The notes: generated from the sequence alone by a model not told the origin. 64,000 nt of DNA from Geobacteraceae bacterium (GCA_024641085.1 JAHEDT010000003.1:62001-126000); one strand, 5' to 3'. Positions 36,858-46,113 are shown, numbered from the stretch's first letter. Program-made: numbers and translations.

Positions 36858-38099
36858 ATGTATTCAATGAACAATGTGGGCAGAGATACTATTGCGATGG
36901 TTCTGGCCGGCGGCAAGGGTGAACGGCTCAGCCCGCTCACCCTGCGGCGTGCCAAGCCAAGCGTCGCCTTTGGGGGAAAGTACAAGATCATCGACTTCGT
37001 CCTCTCAAACCTGTTCAATTCTGGTATCAAGAAGGTCTACATCCTCACCCAGTACCGGGCCTTCTCCCTGAACAAGCACATTCGGGAATCCTGGGGGAAA
37101 TGGACCGGGCTGGGAGAGTTCTACGTCGCCATCTCCCCTGAGACCAGCAGCGAAAGCGAGGAGTGGTTCAAGGGAACGGCAGATGCGATCCTGCAATACC
37201 TGCGTTTCGTCGAATCTTCGGATGCGGATTACGTGGCCATCTTCGGTGGTGACCATATTTACAAGATGGATGTGACCCAGATGATCAATTATCACCGGAT
37301 GAACCGGGCTGACATCACCATCGCCGCCCTGGAGGTTGCCGCCGAGGAAGCCAGCCGGTTGGGGGTTTTTTCCGTGGACGAGGAATTCAGGGTCTCAGGT
37401 TTTACTGAAAAACCCAAGGTTCCCGAACGGATTCCGGGGCGCGAGACCTGCTTCGCCTCCATGGGCAACTACATATTCCCGACCAAGAAACTGATCGAGG
37501 TACTGCAGGAGGGGAAGAAACTCCATGCGGACCTGGATTTCGGCAAGCACGTGATCCCGATGATGCTGGCCAGCGGTGACCGGGTCTTTGCCTACAATTT
37601 CAACGACAATGTGATCCCCGGGATGAAGACCGAGGAGCGGGGCTACTGGCGGGATGTGGGGACCATCGACTCCTACTACGAGGCGAACATGGATCTCGTC
37701 AACGTATCTCCACAGTTGAACCTTTACAACTACAAGTGGCCCATCCTGACCAATCAGGGGAACCTGCCCCCAGCCAAGACCGTTTTCGACAATGATGACC
37801 GCCGCGGCCAGAACATCGACTCCTATGTCTGCGCCGGCTGCATCACCAGCGGCAGCACGGTCAGACGCTCCATCCTGGGCCCGCTTTGCAAAATCAACAG
37901 CTACAGCCTGGTCGAGGAATCAATCCTGTTCGAAAACGTGACCGTCGGTCGGCATGTAAAGATCAAAAAGGCGATCATCGACAAGAACGTCGTCGTCAAG
38001 GACGGCTCGACAATCGGGTACGACCTGGAGGCGGACCGTGGGAAAGGCTACACAGTAACTGAATCAGGGATCGTCGTCGTCCCCCGCCTGGACAAGTAA
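36858..38099 (+). CDS. glgC: Glucose-1-phosphate adenylyltransferase
   Basis: The 413-residue enzyme makes ADP-glucose for glycogen synthesis. It starts with the nucleotide motif MVLAGGKGERLSPLTLRRAKP, has GGDHIYKMD, and the glucose-1-phosphate segment GFTEKPKVPERIPG. A left-handed beta-helix C-terminal domain covers about 295-405. ATG 36858 is chosen over ATG 36852 because the latter would sit 2 bases after the Shine-Dalgarno site. No glgA or glgB is next to it. Confidence 0.96.
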   Translation: MYSMNNVGRDTIAMVLAGGKGERLSPLTLRRAKPSVAFGGKYKIIDFVLSNLFNSGIKKVYILTQYRAFSLNKHIRESWGKWTGLGEFYVAISPETSSESEEWFKGTADAILQYLRFVESSDADYVAIFGGDHIYKMDVTQMINYHRMNRADITIAALEVAAEEASRLGVFSVDEEFRVSGFTEKPKVPERIPGRETCFASMGNYIFPTKKLIEVLQEGKKLHADLDFGKHVIPMMLASGDRVFAYNFNDNVIPGMKTEERGYWRDVGTIDSYYEANMDLVNVSPQLNLYNYKWPILTNQGNLPPAKTVFDNDDRRGQNIDSYVCAGCITSGSTVRRSILGPLCKINSYSLVEESILFENVTVGRHVKIKKAIIDKNVVVKDGSTIGYDLEADRGKGYTVTESGIVVVPRLDK

Positions 38100-38458
38100 G
38101 TCGTGGCGGCTTAGATTCCAGACCTTCTGAACACTGCGCGCCGGCAGCCGCTCAGAACCCAGCGGACGTTCTCTTCCCGATCTGTAGTATCAGTTTTATG
38201 ATCCGCGGGCAGCCCGTCATCAGGGTGAATTTCCGTGACAGTGCCGGGGTGATCGTGACACGCTAAGGTGGCCCCAACCATCCAGCGTATCAATCCATGG
38301 GAAGCACCGCTCCTTTGCAGTGGACCAGCCCATCCATATGTCTGCTTTCGGTTCAGAAATCCTACGGCTGGAGCGCTATTTAGCCGCCTGAATGAAGTGT
38401 ACTGAATGACATTCATATACTTATTATCATGTTTTCAAGCAGCAAAGGATATTGTTCC
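38100..38458. other. Intergenic region before the subtilase gene
   Basis: I see no supported gene or terminator. An open frame exists on the minus strand (38111-38416) but has no ribosome site and unlikely composition. The last 50 bases are AT-rich and probably hold the subtilase promoter. Confidence 0.35.
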
Positions 38459-40672
38459 ATGAAGCGTATTCAGTTGCAACTGCTGCTGGCATTGTCTCTG
38501 GGCATCTGTCTCCTGCCGGTATCGAGTATCGCGGCTGAGGGTGACATTGTCGGCCCATATTTACAAAATGAGCTGGCCAAAGCCGGGCCAGCTGAAGAAT
38601 TCCCGGTTATCGTGCGAATGAAAAACCCGCTGGCCGTTGGTTCTTTTGCCATTCAATCCCGCAAACAGGGACCCGCAAGGGCACAGGCCAGGGCAAACCT
38701 GGTCCATGCTCTGAAGGCGCGGGCCAAGCAGACTCGACAACCCATGCAAAAGCTGCTCGACCGTCACGGGGTGGCCAGACCTCGAGACCTCTGGCTGGTC
38801 AACGGCATGGCGCTGCAGGCGACCAGGGCCCTGATCGAAGAGATGGCAGTGATGCCCGAGGTGGCATCGATCGTGCTCGACCAGACAATTGAGCTCCCAG
38901 TCAGTGTCAGCACCCAGGCTTCGGGAGCGTCCGAACCGAATATCGCCATGGTCAAGGCTCCGGAACTCTGGGCGCTGGGCTATGCCGGTCAAGGAGTCAC
39001 GGTGGCCATCGTGGATACCGGAGTCGACATTAACCACCCTGACCTCGGGCCAAAATGGCGCGGCGGTACCAACAGCTGGTTCGACCCGCATGGCGAGCAT
39101 CCTTCGACGCCTGCCGACAGGGATGGCCACGGAACCCAAGTCACAGGTCTGATCCTCGGCGGCAACCACAGCGGAGCATATATTGGCGTTGCACCTGACG
39201 CCGAATGGATCGGGGTAAAAATATTCGCCGATGACGGATCGGCAACGAGCAGCTCAATCCATGCCGGTTTCCAGTGGTTACTCGATCCGGACGGAAACCC
39301 TGACACCGACGATGCCCCGGACATCGTTCACAACTCCTGGGGCTACGATGAATTCCCGGATACCTGCAGTGCGTTCAGCAGGGAATTTCAAAGCGATGTC
39401 CAGGCACTGAAAGCGGCGAACATTGCCGTCGTTTTTGCGGCCGGCAACACTGGTCCGGATGAAAACAGCAGCATTGCACCGGCCAATTATCCGGAAAGCA
39501 TTGCCGTCGGTTCAGTGGGAACGTTCACCTCTGCCACCCTGATCAGCTCATTCAGCGCGCGCGGACCTTCTGCCTGCGACGGCACGATCTATCCCGAGCT
39601 TGTGGCTCCCGGGTTCGAACTCCTGACGAGTGACCTGACGGCTGGCGGGGTTGTCCTCGATGCTTACAGCGTGGTTGCCGGCACCTCTTTTTCAACGTCA
39701 CATGTCAGCGGCGTGATGGCCCTGCTGCTCAGCGCGGACCCTGACATGACGGTCGCGACGCTTGAAACAGCACTCAAGCAATCGGCATCAGACCTCGGCC
39801 AGCTAGGAGCAGACAATACCTATGGGTACGGTCTTGTTGATGCCCTCTCAGCCTTCAATTACCTGACTGGTCAGCGGGATATTGATGTGACAGATTCGAT
39901 CAGCCCTGAAAGAGATCATCTGGTTGCTTTCGGCAGCGTAACTCCGGGCGGGGAAGCCCTGGCAAGTGTTTGGGTGCGGAATACCGGTAGCGTGCCCTTA
40001 TCCTTCGGCACTACGGATGTCAGCAATGTCCGCGAGCCGTTCAGCATAAGTAGCGATGCATGCAGCAATGCGCTTCTGCCCGCTGGAGCAGTATGCACGA
40101 TTGGCCTGCGCTTCGCCCCGGCCTCGCCGGGGGATTCAACCGGGAGCCTGACCATCCTCTCCAACGCCGTCAATGAAGAGCATGTGACCGTCACCCTCTC
40201 CGGCACCGGCAATACACCACCGGTAGCACCCAAACTGCTGGCTCCAGTCGATGGGGCAACCGTGGGCACCAGTGTGACATTCCGCTGGTTGCCGGCCAGT
40301 GATACGGATGGGGATAGTGTGGCGCAATTTTTAGTCTATTCCCCCCATGCCGATTTTTCTTTCTCGACCACACGCGAGGTCGAGACAATTCCTACCGTCG
40401 CGCTGGCCAGCGGGATTTTCTTGTTAGGAACTCTGTGCGTGATGGTTACCCGCCGTCGCCGAGGCATGACGGCCAGCCTGGTTATAACAACCCTGTTGCT
40501 GTTGATGGTCTCCTGCGGAGGAGGTGGTGGAGGGGCCGAGTCGCCGGCAAAGACCCAGTCGACAACGGTTAGCGGGCTCGTCTCAGGGGTGACATATTAC
40601 TGGAAGATGACGGCCAGAGACAGTCATGGAGCGGAGACGCAAAGTGTCGTCAGAACTATCCATGTGCAATAG
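38459..40672 (+). CDS. S8 subtilisin-like protease with internal membrane/lipobox insertion
   Basis: The 737-residue secreted protein has a signal peptide (LQLLLALSLGICLLPVSSIAA), an inhibitor-like propeptide (about 30-145) and an S8 domain. The triad is Asp in IVDTGVDINHPDLG, His in DGHGTQVTG and Ser in AGTSFSTSHVSG. An Ig-like region (about 475-590) is followed by an FN3-like domain that starts at about 592 (PPVAPKLLAPVDGATVGTS) and ends TYYWKMTARDSHGAETQ. Between its halves lie two hydrophobic segments (about 648-663, 672-686) joined by RRRR, ending VSC686 and six Gly. That part looks like a C-terminal sorting signal and a lipobox inside the domain. ATG 38459 has AAAGGA upstream. Confidence 0.88.
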   Translation: MKRIQLQLLLALSLGICLLPVSSIAAEGDIVGPYLQNELAKAGPAEEFPVIVRMKNPLAVGSFAIQSRKQGPARAQARANLVHALKARAKQTRQPMQKLLDRHGVARPRDLWLVNGMALQATRALIEEMAVMPEVASIVLDQTIELPVSVSTQASGASEPNIAMVKAPELWALGYAGQGVTVAIVDTGVDINHPDLGPKWRGGTNSWFDPHGEHPSTPADRDGHGTQVTGLILGGNHSGAYIGVAPDAEWIGVKIFADDGSATSSSIHAGFQWLLDPDGNPDTDDAPDIVHNSWGYDEFPDTCSAFSREFQSDVQALKAANIAVVFAAGNTGPDENSSIAPANYPESIAVGSVGTFTSATLISSFSARGPSACDGTIYPELVAPGFELLTSDLTAGGVVLDAYSVVAGTSFSTSHVSGVMALLLSADPDMTVATLETALKQSASDLGQLGADNTYGYGLVDALSAFNYLTGQRDIDVTDSISPERDHLVAFGSVTPGGEALASVWVRNTGSVPLSFGTTDVSNVREPFSISSDACSNALLPAGAVCTIGLRFAPASPGDSTGSLTILSNAVNEEHVTVTLSGTGNTPPVAPKLLAPVDGATVGTSVTFRWLPASDTDGDSVAQFLVYSPHADFSFSTTREVETIPTVALASGIFLLGTLCVMVTRRRRGMTASLVITTLLLLMVSCGGGGGGAESPAKTQSTTVSGLVSGVTYYWKMTARDSHGAETQSVVRTIHVQ

Positions 40673-40737
40673 TCTAGCCGTTGGCCAAACCATGCATCAC
40701 GATCTTGCTTATGCACCAGGAAGGCCTGCAGCCCAGC

Positions 40738-42084
40738 TTAAATCTGGCCATCCTGACGCAGTTTGGCCAGGTGAGACTTGATGTTCTCCATTGCGAAGGG
40801 CCGCAGATGCCGATCGATTGCATGGTAAATGATGTCGAGCATTTCTGTTTGCGTTTTACCCCTGACATGCAATTCCTGGATGGCCGTCTCCCGTTCGCGA
40901 CGGTGTTGCAAGGTGGCGCTCAGACGGCAGGTGCCTCGCATCGGCATTCCATGTGACGGAATGATCACGGCAGGACCGAGCTTGATAATCCTTTCCAGGG
41001 TCTGAAAATACGCCGCCATGTCCCCTTCCGGGGCGGCGATGACCACCGTACCCACACTCTGGATCAGATCGCCGACGATGAACCAGCGAAGGGATTCGGG
41101 TGCCAGAGCCAGTTGGCCGGCATCATGACCTGGCACTTCATGCACCAGAACAGCCTCGCCTTTCCAGTTCGTCAACCTGTCACCTTCCTGCTTTATCTCG
41201 ACTTTAAGCCCGGCAAAGTAGTCGGAGCCCAGTTTTTGAACTATGCGGCTCCGGGTGTCGGCACTCATCCAGATCGGCACATCGAGTTGCCTTGCAAGGT
41301 CCGGTGCATGCTCATGATGGTCAGGGTGATGGTGCGTCAAAAACAGGGCTCTTACATGATCCCGCATCAGGGTCCGTAATAAATTCTCCAGAGTTTCAGG
41401 AGAATCAGGCGATGGATCAACCAGAATCTTCGAAGTATGCTCGTCTCCAATTAAAAAAGCGTTCGTTCGATTTGCCGGAGGGATGCTGTTGCAAGGGACC
41501 GGCAGTATACGCAACCCGCTGAGCGGTTCCAGTATGGGGACGTAATGGTCTTCATCAAACTGCGGAGAAAGATCGCCGAAATCGTAACCCTGCGGGTTTC
41601 GGTGCAACTCTTCGAGAACCCAGCGCAGCGGAGGGACCATCAACGCATCCCCCCGGTGGAACCTCTCAAGTGATTGCTGGGGAGTCTCCCAGAAAGTATC
41701 TGCAATCTCACCGGGATCCAGCGTGAAAACCGGAAGGGTTTTCAGGTCAATCCGGAAGAAGTACAGGCGGAAGCGCGCCGGGACGAGGGCTGGCGCCAAC
41801 GCCTCGGCAAGCAGCTTAACCGAGGTGACCTGACCGGAAGCGATGCCTGCGGGCAGATCGTAACCGAGTTCCTCCTGGATTTCCCGTACCAGCGCATGCA
41901 TTTTTTGACCACCCCAGTCGAGGAGAAACCGGGCCGGGTGTTGTGACACGGGATCTTCAGCGTCAATTTTTCCGCCGGGGAAGGAGTCATACCCCGGAAA
42001 AGCATGCAGATGCGACTGCCGGCGGACCAGGAAGAAACGGTCTTCATAACAGAAAACAGCCGCTACGGAATCGATGACTCGCAT
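40738..42084 (-). CDS. NUDIX - metallo-beta-lactamase fusion hydrolase
   Basis: In this 448-residue protein, residues 1-165 form a NUDIX domain (FPGGKIDAED, later VREIQEELGYDL) in which the Nudix box is split by an insertion of about 25 residues, as in the NUDT19/acyl-CoA group. Residues 190-370 form an MBL domain (TNAFLIGD, THHHPDHHEHAPDL, VPGHDAGQLAL, FIVGDLIQS) of the LACTB2 type, with a C-terminal helical winged region. It may hydrolyse a CoA- or nucleotide-linked compound and then a thioester, but this is inference. It is monocistronic. Confidence 0.85.
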   Translation of the reverse strand: MRVIDSVAAVFCYEDRFFLVRRQSHLHAFPGYDSFPGGKIDAEDPVSQHPARFLLDWGGQKMHALVREIQEELGYDLPAGIASGQVTSVKLLAEALAPALVPARFRLYFFRIDLKTLPVFTLDPGEIADTFWETPQQSLERFHRGDALMVPPLRWVLEELHRNPQGYDFGDLSPQFDEDHYVPILEPLSGLRILPVPCNSIPPANRTNAFLIGDEHTSKILVDPSPDSPETLENLLRTLMRDHVRALFLTHHHPDHHEHAPDLARQLDVPIWMSADTRSRIVQKLGSDYFAGLKVEIKQEGDRLTNWKGEAVLVHEVPGHDAGQLALAPESLRWFIVGDLIQSVGTVVIAAPEGDMAAYFQTLERIIKLGPAVIIPSHGMPMRGTCRLSATLQHRRERETAIQELHVRGKTQTEMLDIIYHAIDRHLRPFAMENIKSHLAKLRQDGQI

Positions 42085-42555
42085 ACAACAGTCCTTTGGT
42101 TCTTACGGGGACAGGGCCCTGTCAAACTTTTTGTGCCTGCAGATAAGAGCTCTGTGGTCCCCCAGAGTTGTCTTGCTCCGTGGCAGAAGCCTTTCGGACG
42201 TTGATTGAAACAAGCAACAACGGCTGGCTCATGAGAATAAACAGGACGAGAACCCAAACAATGGTTAGCCATGAAGTCACCAAGACACGAAGCAATCACT
42301 GGGCTTGCTGAGCTAGCATCACCCTTGCTTTGCCTGACTAATCGATCTTGACCCTGAATAATACCCTTTTGGGAGCCTTCGTGTCTTTGTGGCAAGCATC
42401 ACATCTTTTTGGGTTATAGAACCGAACATAAAAGCCTCTCCCTGGTCAACCAGCACAGGGAGAGGCTCCGGATTGACAACAAACGGCCCACTCGTATCAA
42501 ATGACCTCAGGCAGAGCGGAGATCATCTGCAATGAATGGCGGCATGCGAGAAGGA
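42085..42555. other. Intergenic region with palindrome and terminator
   Basis: No gene is seen. It includes a 14-base perfect palindrome GACAGGGCCCTGTC (42110-42123) just upstream of the NUDIX-MBL gene and the BI-1 terminator at 42434-42466. The GGGGACAGGGCCCTGTC sequence also resembles REP-type repeats. Confidence 0.5.
42434..42466 (-). terminator. Terminator of the BI-1 gene
   Basis: An 11-bp stem (GCCTCTCCCTG with CAGGGAGAGGC) is followed on the minus strand by TTTTATG. It lies 90 bases past the BI-1 stop. Confidence 0.75.
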
Positions 42556-43284
42556 TCATCTTTCCCTTAACTTCGTCAACAACCTCAGTAGCTCCAGGTA
42601 CAGCCAGACCAGGGTCACGATCAGGCCGAACGCCGCGTACCACTCCATGTAGCGCGGGGCAACGCCATCGCCGCGTTCGATGAAATCGAAGTCGAGGACC
42701 AGGTTCAGGGCGGCGATCACGACAACGAACAGGCTGAACAGGATGCCGACCGTGCCCGATTCATGGATCAACGGCATATGCCAGCCGAACATGCCGCCGA
42801 TCATGCTGACCAGGTAGACCAGGGCAATCCCGCCGGTTGCAGCGACAACTCCCAACTTGAAATTCTCAGTGGCCCGGATCAAGCGTGATTTGTAGGCCAG
42901 CAGCAGGGCAAAAAGTGTCCCGAAAGTCAGTCCGACCGCCTGGATGACAATCCCCGGATAGCGTGCTTCGAAAAAGGCGGAGATACCGCCTAGGGCAAGG
43001 CCCTCCAGAACAGCGTAGATCGGGGCGGTTTTCGGGGCCCATTGCGCCTTGAAGATAGTGATTATGGCGAAGACCAAACCGCCGATCAGGCCGCCCAGCA
43101 GCCACGGCTGTACCGCCGCAGGGCCCTGGTTGTAGAAAAGGTTCCAAGTATAGGCGGCACCAATGACGACCAGCGCCAGCAGAGCTACGGTTTTATTCAC
43201 CGCCCCCTGCAGGGTCATCGTTTCGACGCCCGGGAGGGCCGTAGTGTAAAGACTTTCCTTCATCATCGGGTTGGTTGTACGCAT
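42556..43284 (-). CDS. Bax inhibitor-1/YccA-family membrane protein
   Basis: The 242-residue protein has seven hydrophobic segments and typical BI-1 features: APKTAPIYAVLEGLALGGISAFFEARYPG, a conserved Asp-rich middle region (ALNLVLDFDFIERGDGVAPRYMEWYAAFGLIVTLVWLYLELLRLL). Members are pH-sensitive calcium-leak channels or stress proteins. It is monocistronic with its own terminator and probably lies in the inner membrane. Confidence 0.9.
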   Translation of the reverse strand: MRTTNPMMKESLYTTALPGVETMTLQGAVNKTVALLALVVIGAAYTWNLFYNQGPAAVQPWLLGGLIGGLVFAIITIFKAQWAPKTAPIYAVLEGLALGGISAFFEARYPGIVIQAVGLTFGTLFALLLAYKSRLIRATENFKLGVVAATGGIALVYLVSMIGGMFGWHMPLIHESGTVGILFSLFVVVIAALNLVLDFDFIERGDGVAPRYMEWYAAFGLIVTLVWLYLELLRLLTKLRER

Positions 43285-43409
43285 CGTGATTCCTCGCTCG
43301 ACATTTTCAGTGAATGCTACTCTATCGCTCCAGCGATCTGGGCATGTGAAATCGCTGCAAGATGTGCGCTGGGCGAAGTCCGACTCAGTTTAACACGCTA
43401 AAACTTGCC

Positions 43410-43976
43410 TTACAAACCCAGCTCGTCCGCGATTCCCTGCATTGCCTGCAACGCAATATCACAGAATTCATCGAGGGGGATGCCAGCCGTTTCGCATTCG
43501 CGAATAATATCGCGGTTGGCTCCAGCGGCAAAGGCCCTTTCCTTGATGCGTTTGCGAACCGATTTCGGCTTGACGCTTGCCAGTCTTTTATCCGGATAGA
43601 CCAGGGCTGTTGCGACAATCAATCCGGTGATCGTCTCCCCGGCCGCGAGCAGGTGCTGAAATTGGGTCGTGCGCCGCTCTCCGGGGTGGGCCTGCTCGTT
43701 GTGCAGGCGAATCGCTTCAATAATCTCCTCATCAACCCCTTGCCCGCGGAGAATCTGGGCCGTCTCACGGGTATGGACATCGAGATCAGTGTGCGTTTCA
43801 GCGTCGAGATCGTGCAGCAGCCCGGTCAATCCCCATTTATCCGGATCCTCGCCAAGTCGTTCGGCCAGAGCCCTCAAGACGGCCTCAGCGGCCAGGCAGT
43901 GGTTCAGCATGTTCTGACTTTTGATGTGCTGACCGACCAGTTCCAAAGCTTCTGATCGGGTGATTCCGTAATTCAT
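43410..43976 (-). CDS. HD-domain hydrolase
   Basis: The 188-residue protein has the HD motif: LNHCLAAEAVLRALAERLGEDP, GLLHDLDAE, then EAIRLHNEQAHPGERR. It resembles HDIG/HDc phosphohydrolases related to nucleotide or ppGpp-like metabolism; the substrate is unknown. It is the third gene of a unit with the DjlA-like and YbaK-like genes (48 bases after djlA-like). GGAG-type site is not obvious. Confidence 0.85.
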   Translation of the reverse strand: MNYGITRSEALELVGQHIKSQNMLNHCLAAEAVLRALAERLGEDPDKWGLTGLLHDLDAETHTDLDVHTRETAQILRGQGVDEEIIEAIRLHNEQAHPGERRTTQFQHLLAAGETITGLIVATALVYPDKRLASVKPKSVRKRIKERAFAAGANRDIIRECETAGIPLDEFCDIALQAMQGIADELGL

Positions 43977-44024
43977 AGATACCCCGTTGTGAGTTTCCGT
44001 CCAAAAAAACGAGACTGCCGATGG

Positions 44025-44777
44025 CTACGCTTTGTTCGCCTTCTGAATCGCCTCGTAGGCTTCGTTGATCTCGCGAAATTTTTGTTCGGCGAACTTGATG
44101 AAATCCTCGGGTAAGCCCTTGGCAATGATCTTGTCGGGATGGTACTCGCTGACCAGTTTGCGGTAGGCCTTTTTAACATCGCTCAGGTCCGCACCGTTCT
44201 CCAGCCCGAGCATGGCGTAGTGGTGTGACAAGTCGCTGACAAATTGGCGCCTGACGTTGGCAAATGCATCGCCGGGCAAACCGAGCAACGGTGGAGCCGC
44301 GTGCAGAATCTTTTCTTCCGCAGGATGCAGTACGCCGTCAGCCAGGGCGACACTGAAAAGCATCTCGAAAAACATCATGCGCAGCTGGGGTTCTTTCTGG
44401 AAAACCTGGCCAAACTGACGGGCATAATCCTCGAAGGGGGTATTGTTATCTTTCGCTTCGTTGAAAATACCCATGGCGAACTGTTGTGCCGCCTTGTCAA
44501 GGCGCAGTTTGTCCTGCATGAAACTGCGTACGACGTTGATTTCGTTTTCACATACGCGGCCGTCGGCCTTGGCCATCTTGCCGAACATGGCAAAAATTGC
44601 CGTAAAAAATACCGCCTGACGCTGTTCCTGGTTAGTCAGGCGACCTGACTCAGTATAATTGGCGCGAACTTTGTCATCGATCAAAGCATGCCCTAGCGAA
44701 ACCCCGATCAGGGCACCAATCGGGCCGCCCAGCATGAAACCGACACTGCCTCCCATGATTTTTCCAAACCATGACAT
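44025..44777 (-). CDS. TerB/DjlA-type co-chaperone with J domain
   Basis: The 250-residue protein starts MSWFGKIMGGSVGFMLGGPIG, a Gly-rich membrane segment as in DjlA. A TerB-like domain covers about 55-175 (FTAIFAMFGKMAKADGRVCENE). The C-terminal J domain (about 184-248) has the essential HPDK in SEYHPDKIIAKGLPE. It stimulates DnaK-type ATPases at the membrane. The ATG at 44777 has GAGGTTGAG upstream that overlaps the preceding stop. It follows the YbaK-like gene by 4 bases and is likely coupled. Confidence 0.9.
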   Translation of the reverse strand: MSWFGKIMGGSVGFMLGGPIGALIGVSLGHALIDDKVRANYTESGRLTNQEQRQAVFFTAIFAMFGKMAKADGRVCENEINVVRSFMQDKLRLDKAAQQFAMGIFNEAKDNNTPFEDYARQFGQVFQKEPQLRMMFFEMLFSVALADGVLHPAEEKILHAAPPLLGLPGDAFANVRRQFVSDLSHHYAMLGLENGADLSDVKKAYRKLVSEYHPDKIIAKGLPEDFIKFAEQKFREINEAYEAIQKANKA

Positions 44778-44781
44778 GGGC

Positions 44782-45303
44782 TCAACCTCCTGTCTCAATC
44801 TGTTGTTCCTGAATATCGCTCACATCGACAATTCGTGCGCCGCTCAGTTCCAGGAGTCTGGAGAAGCTCAAACCAACGGCAGAGCTGTTGGTGCCGGCGG
44901 CTGGATAAATTTTGCTGAAACGCTGCAGGGAATGATCCAGAAAAACCGGCAGTTCTTTCGGCAGTATAAACGGGCTGACCGCACCGGGAGCATAACCGGT
45001 ACAGCGAACCACTTCGTCATGGTCGGGCAAGGTCACTTTGCCGCTCAAGCCGCTGACTTGCTTGAGGCGTCCGCTTTTCACCCGGGTATCGCCACTGGTA
45101 ACAACCAGCACGGGTTGTCTGCCGACCAGCAGCAGAATACTCTTGGCAATTTCCCCGACAGAGCAACCGACAGCCTCTGCTGCAGCAGAACTGGTCAGTG
45201 TCGGTCGGGGAAAGTTACGAACTCGGTGCCCGGCCTGCTCGAGATAGGCCTGGACCTCCTGCGCCTTGGTATCCATGGCAATCATGTTGTTCTCGTCAGC
45301 CAT
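44782..45303 (-). CDS. YbaK/ProX-superfamily aminoacyl-tRNA deacylase
   Basis: The 173-residue protein has the YbaK/aaRS-associated fold: EVQAYLEQAGHRVRNFPRPT, EIAKSILLLVGRQPVLVVTSGD, RCTGYAPGAVSPFILPKELPVFLD, then NSSAVGLSFSRLLEL. This subgroup (ProX/YeaK-like) edits mis-charged tRNA; the amino acid is unclear. The conserved Lys in AKSILL is present. The start is ATG 45303 with a weak site. It heads an operon with the DjlA-like and HD genes. Confidence 0.85.
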   Translation of the reverse strand: MADENNMIAMDTKAQEVQAYLEQAGHRVRNFPRPTLTSSAAAEAVGCSVGEIAKSILLLVGRQPVLVVTSGDTRVKSGRLKQVSGLSGKVTLPDHDEVVRCTGYAPGAVSPFILPKELPVFLDHSLQRFSKIYPAAGTNSSAVGLSFSRLLELSGARIVDVSDIQEQQIETGG

Positions 45304-45708
45304 CTTCAGTATCAAGCGGATATGTTAACATGCCGGCACTATCTCTGCCAGACCTACAAGGGACTCGCCACAAAATATTACATGGCCGATGGACTTGTCT
45401 TTGATCATAGATCAACAACATGTGACATTTTTGTCCACCAACTGTAGACGCAGCGCCTCAATCAGTATGGTCAAAGCACAACAGTTCGGTGTCAGGTCAC
45501 AAGAAAAAAGCCTTGTGGGTTCTATGCTTAATTGAATCACAAGTGAGCGGCTCTTTCTGTAAGAGTCCATAATAAAAGGATTAAAAGGCCGGTGATCATG
45601 ACCCGTCAGGCGTAAGGCTTTGTCGGCTCGGAGACCTCCTCTAATCTGGCACATAATTTGCTTTTATCAAATGTGTTAACGTTTCGTTCAAGCACACTAG
45701 GAGTCCAG
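45304..45708. other. Intergenic region between divergent YbaK-like and PEGA genes
   Basis: No gene is seen. A dyad TTGATC-ATA-GATCAA (45401-45415) lies near the middle and may be an operator; it has the wrong spacing for FNR (TTGAT-N5-ATCAA). Confidence 0.4.
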
Positions 45709-46113
45709 ATGTTCCGTAAGCTATTCATCATCGTTCTACTCACCACCTTTACCACTGCCTGCGCACAACAGGCGGCCTTCGTATCGACCCCCGCTGGCGC
45801 TCAGGTTTTCGTTGATGGCCAGGAAATCGGCGTCACCCCCTGCGCTTTCGACTACAAACTCAGCCAAAATGTCAGCCACGAAATTACCATTGCCAAAGAG
45901 GGTTATGAGCAGGTTGATTTTGTCGTCAGGGCCGACGAAGTCGATACCGAGGCACGTAATCGCTGGCTAGTTGCCGGAGCCGTCTGGAGCCCGCTCTGGA
46001 TTGGAACTCTTTTCACGAAGAAGCTCAAGGACACCTACGATTTCGCCCTGCAAGCCGAGCCGCCGGATATGACGGCAACCGCTAAACAGATCGCGAGCGA
46101 CAAAAACATGTAA
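45709..46113 (+). CDS. PEGA-domain lipoprotein
   Basis: The 134-residue protein has a lipoprotein signal (MFRKLFIIVLLTTFTTAC, Cys18), then a PEGA domain: AAFVSTPAGAQVFVDGQEIGVTPCAFDYKL, ending in EGYEQVDFVV. It has a membrane-like segment near 95-110 (WLVAGAVWSPLWIGTLF). PEGA proteins are envelope proteins of unknown function. AGGAG lies 7 bases before ATG 45709. It is monocistronic. Confidence 0.85.
   Translation: MFRKLFIIVLLTTFTTACAQQAAFVSTPAGAQVFVDGQEIGVTPCAFDYKLSQNVSHEITIAKEGYEQVDFVVRADEVDTEARNRWLVAGAVWSPLWIGTLFTKKLKDTYDFALQAEPPDMTATAKQIASDKNM

Noticed and set aside
38111-38416. A 101-codon minus-strand frame before the subtilase gene
   Set aside because: No ribosome site, no domain recognised and odd composition.
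40388-40560. Subtilase insertion as an assembly or frameshift artefact
   Set aside because: The frame is open throughout, codon use does not change, and both halves of the FN3-like domain join in frame around it. The chance remains but is lower than a real insertion.
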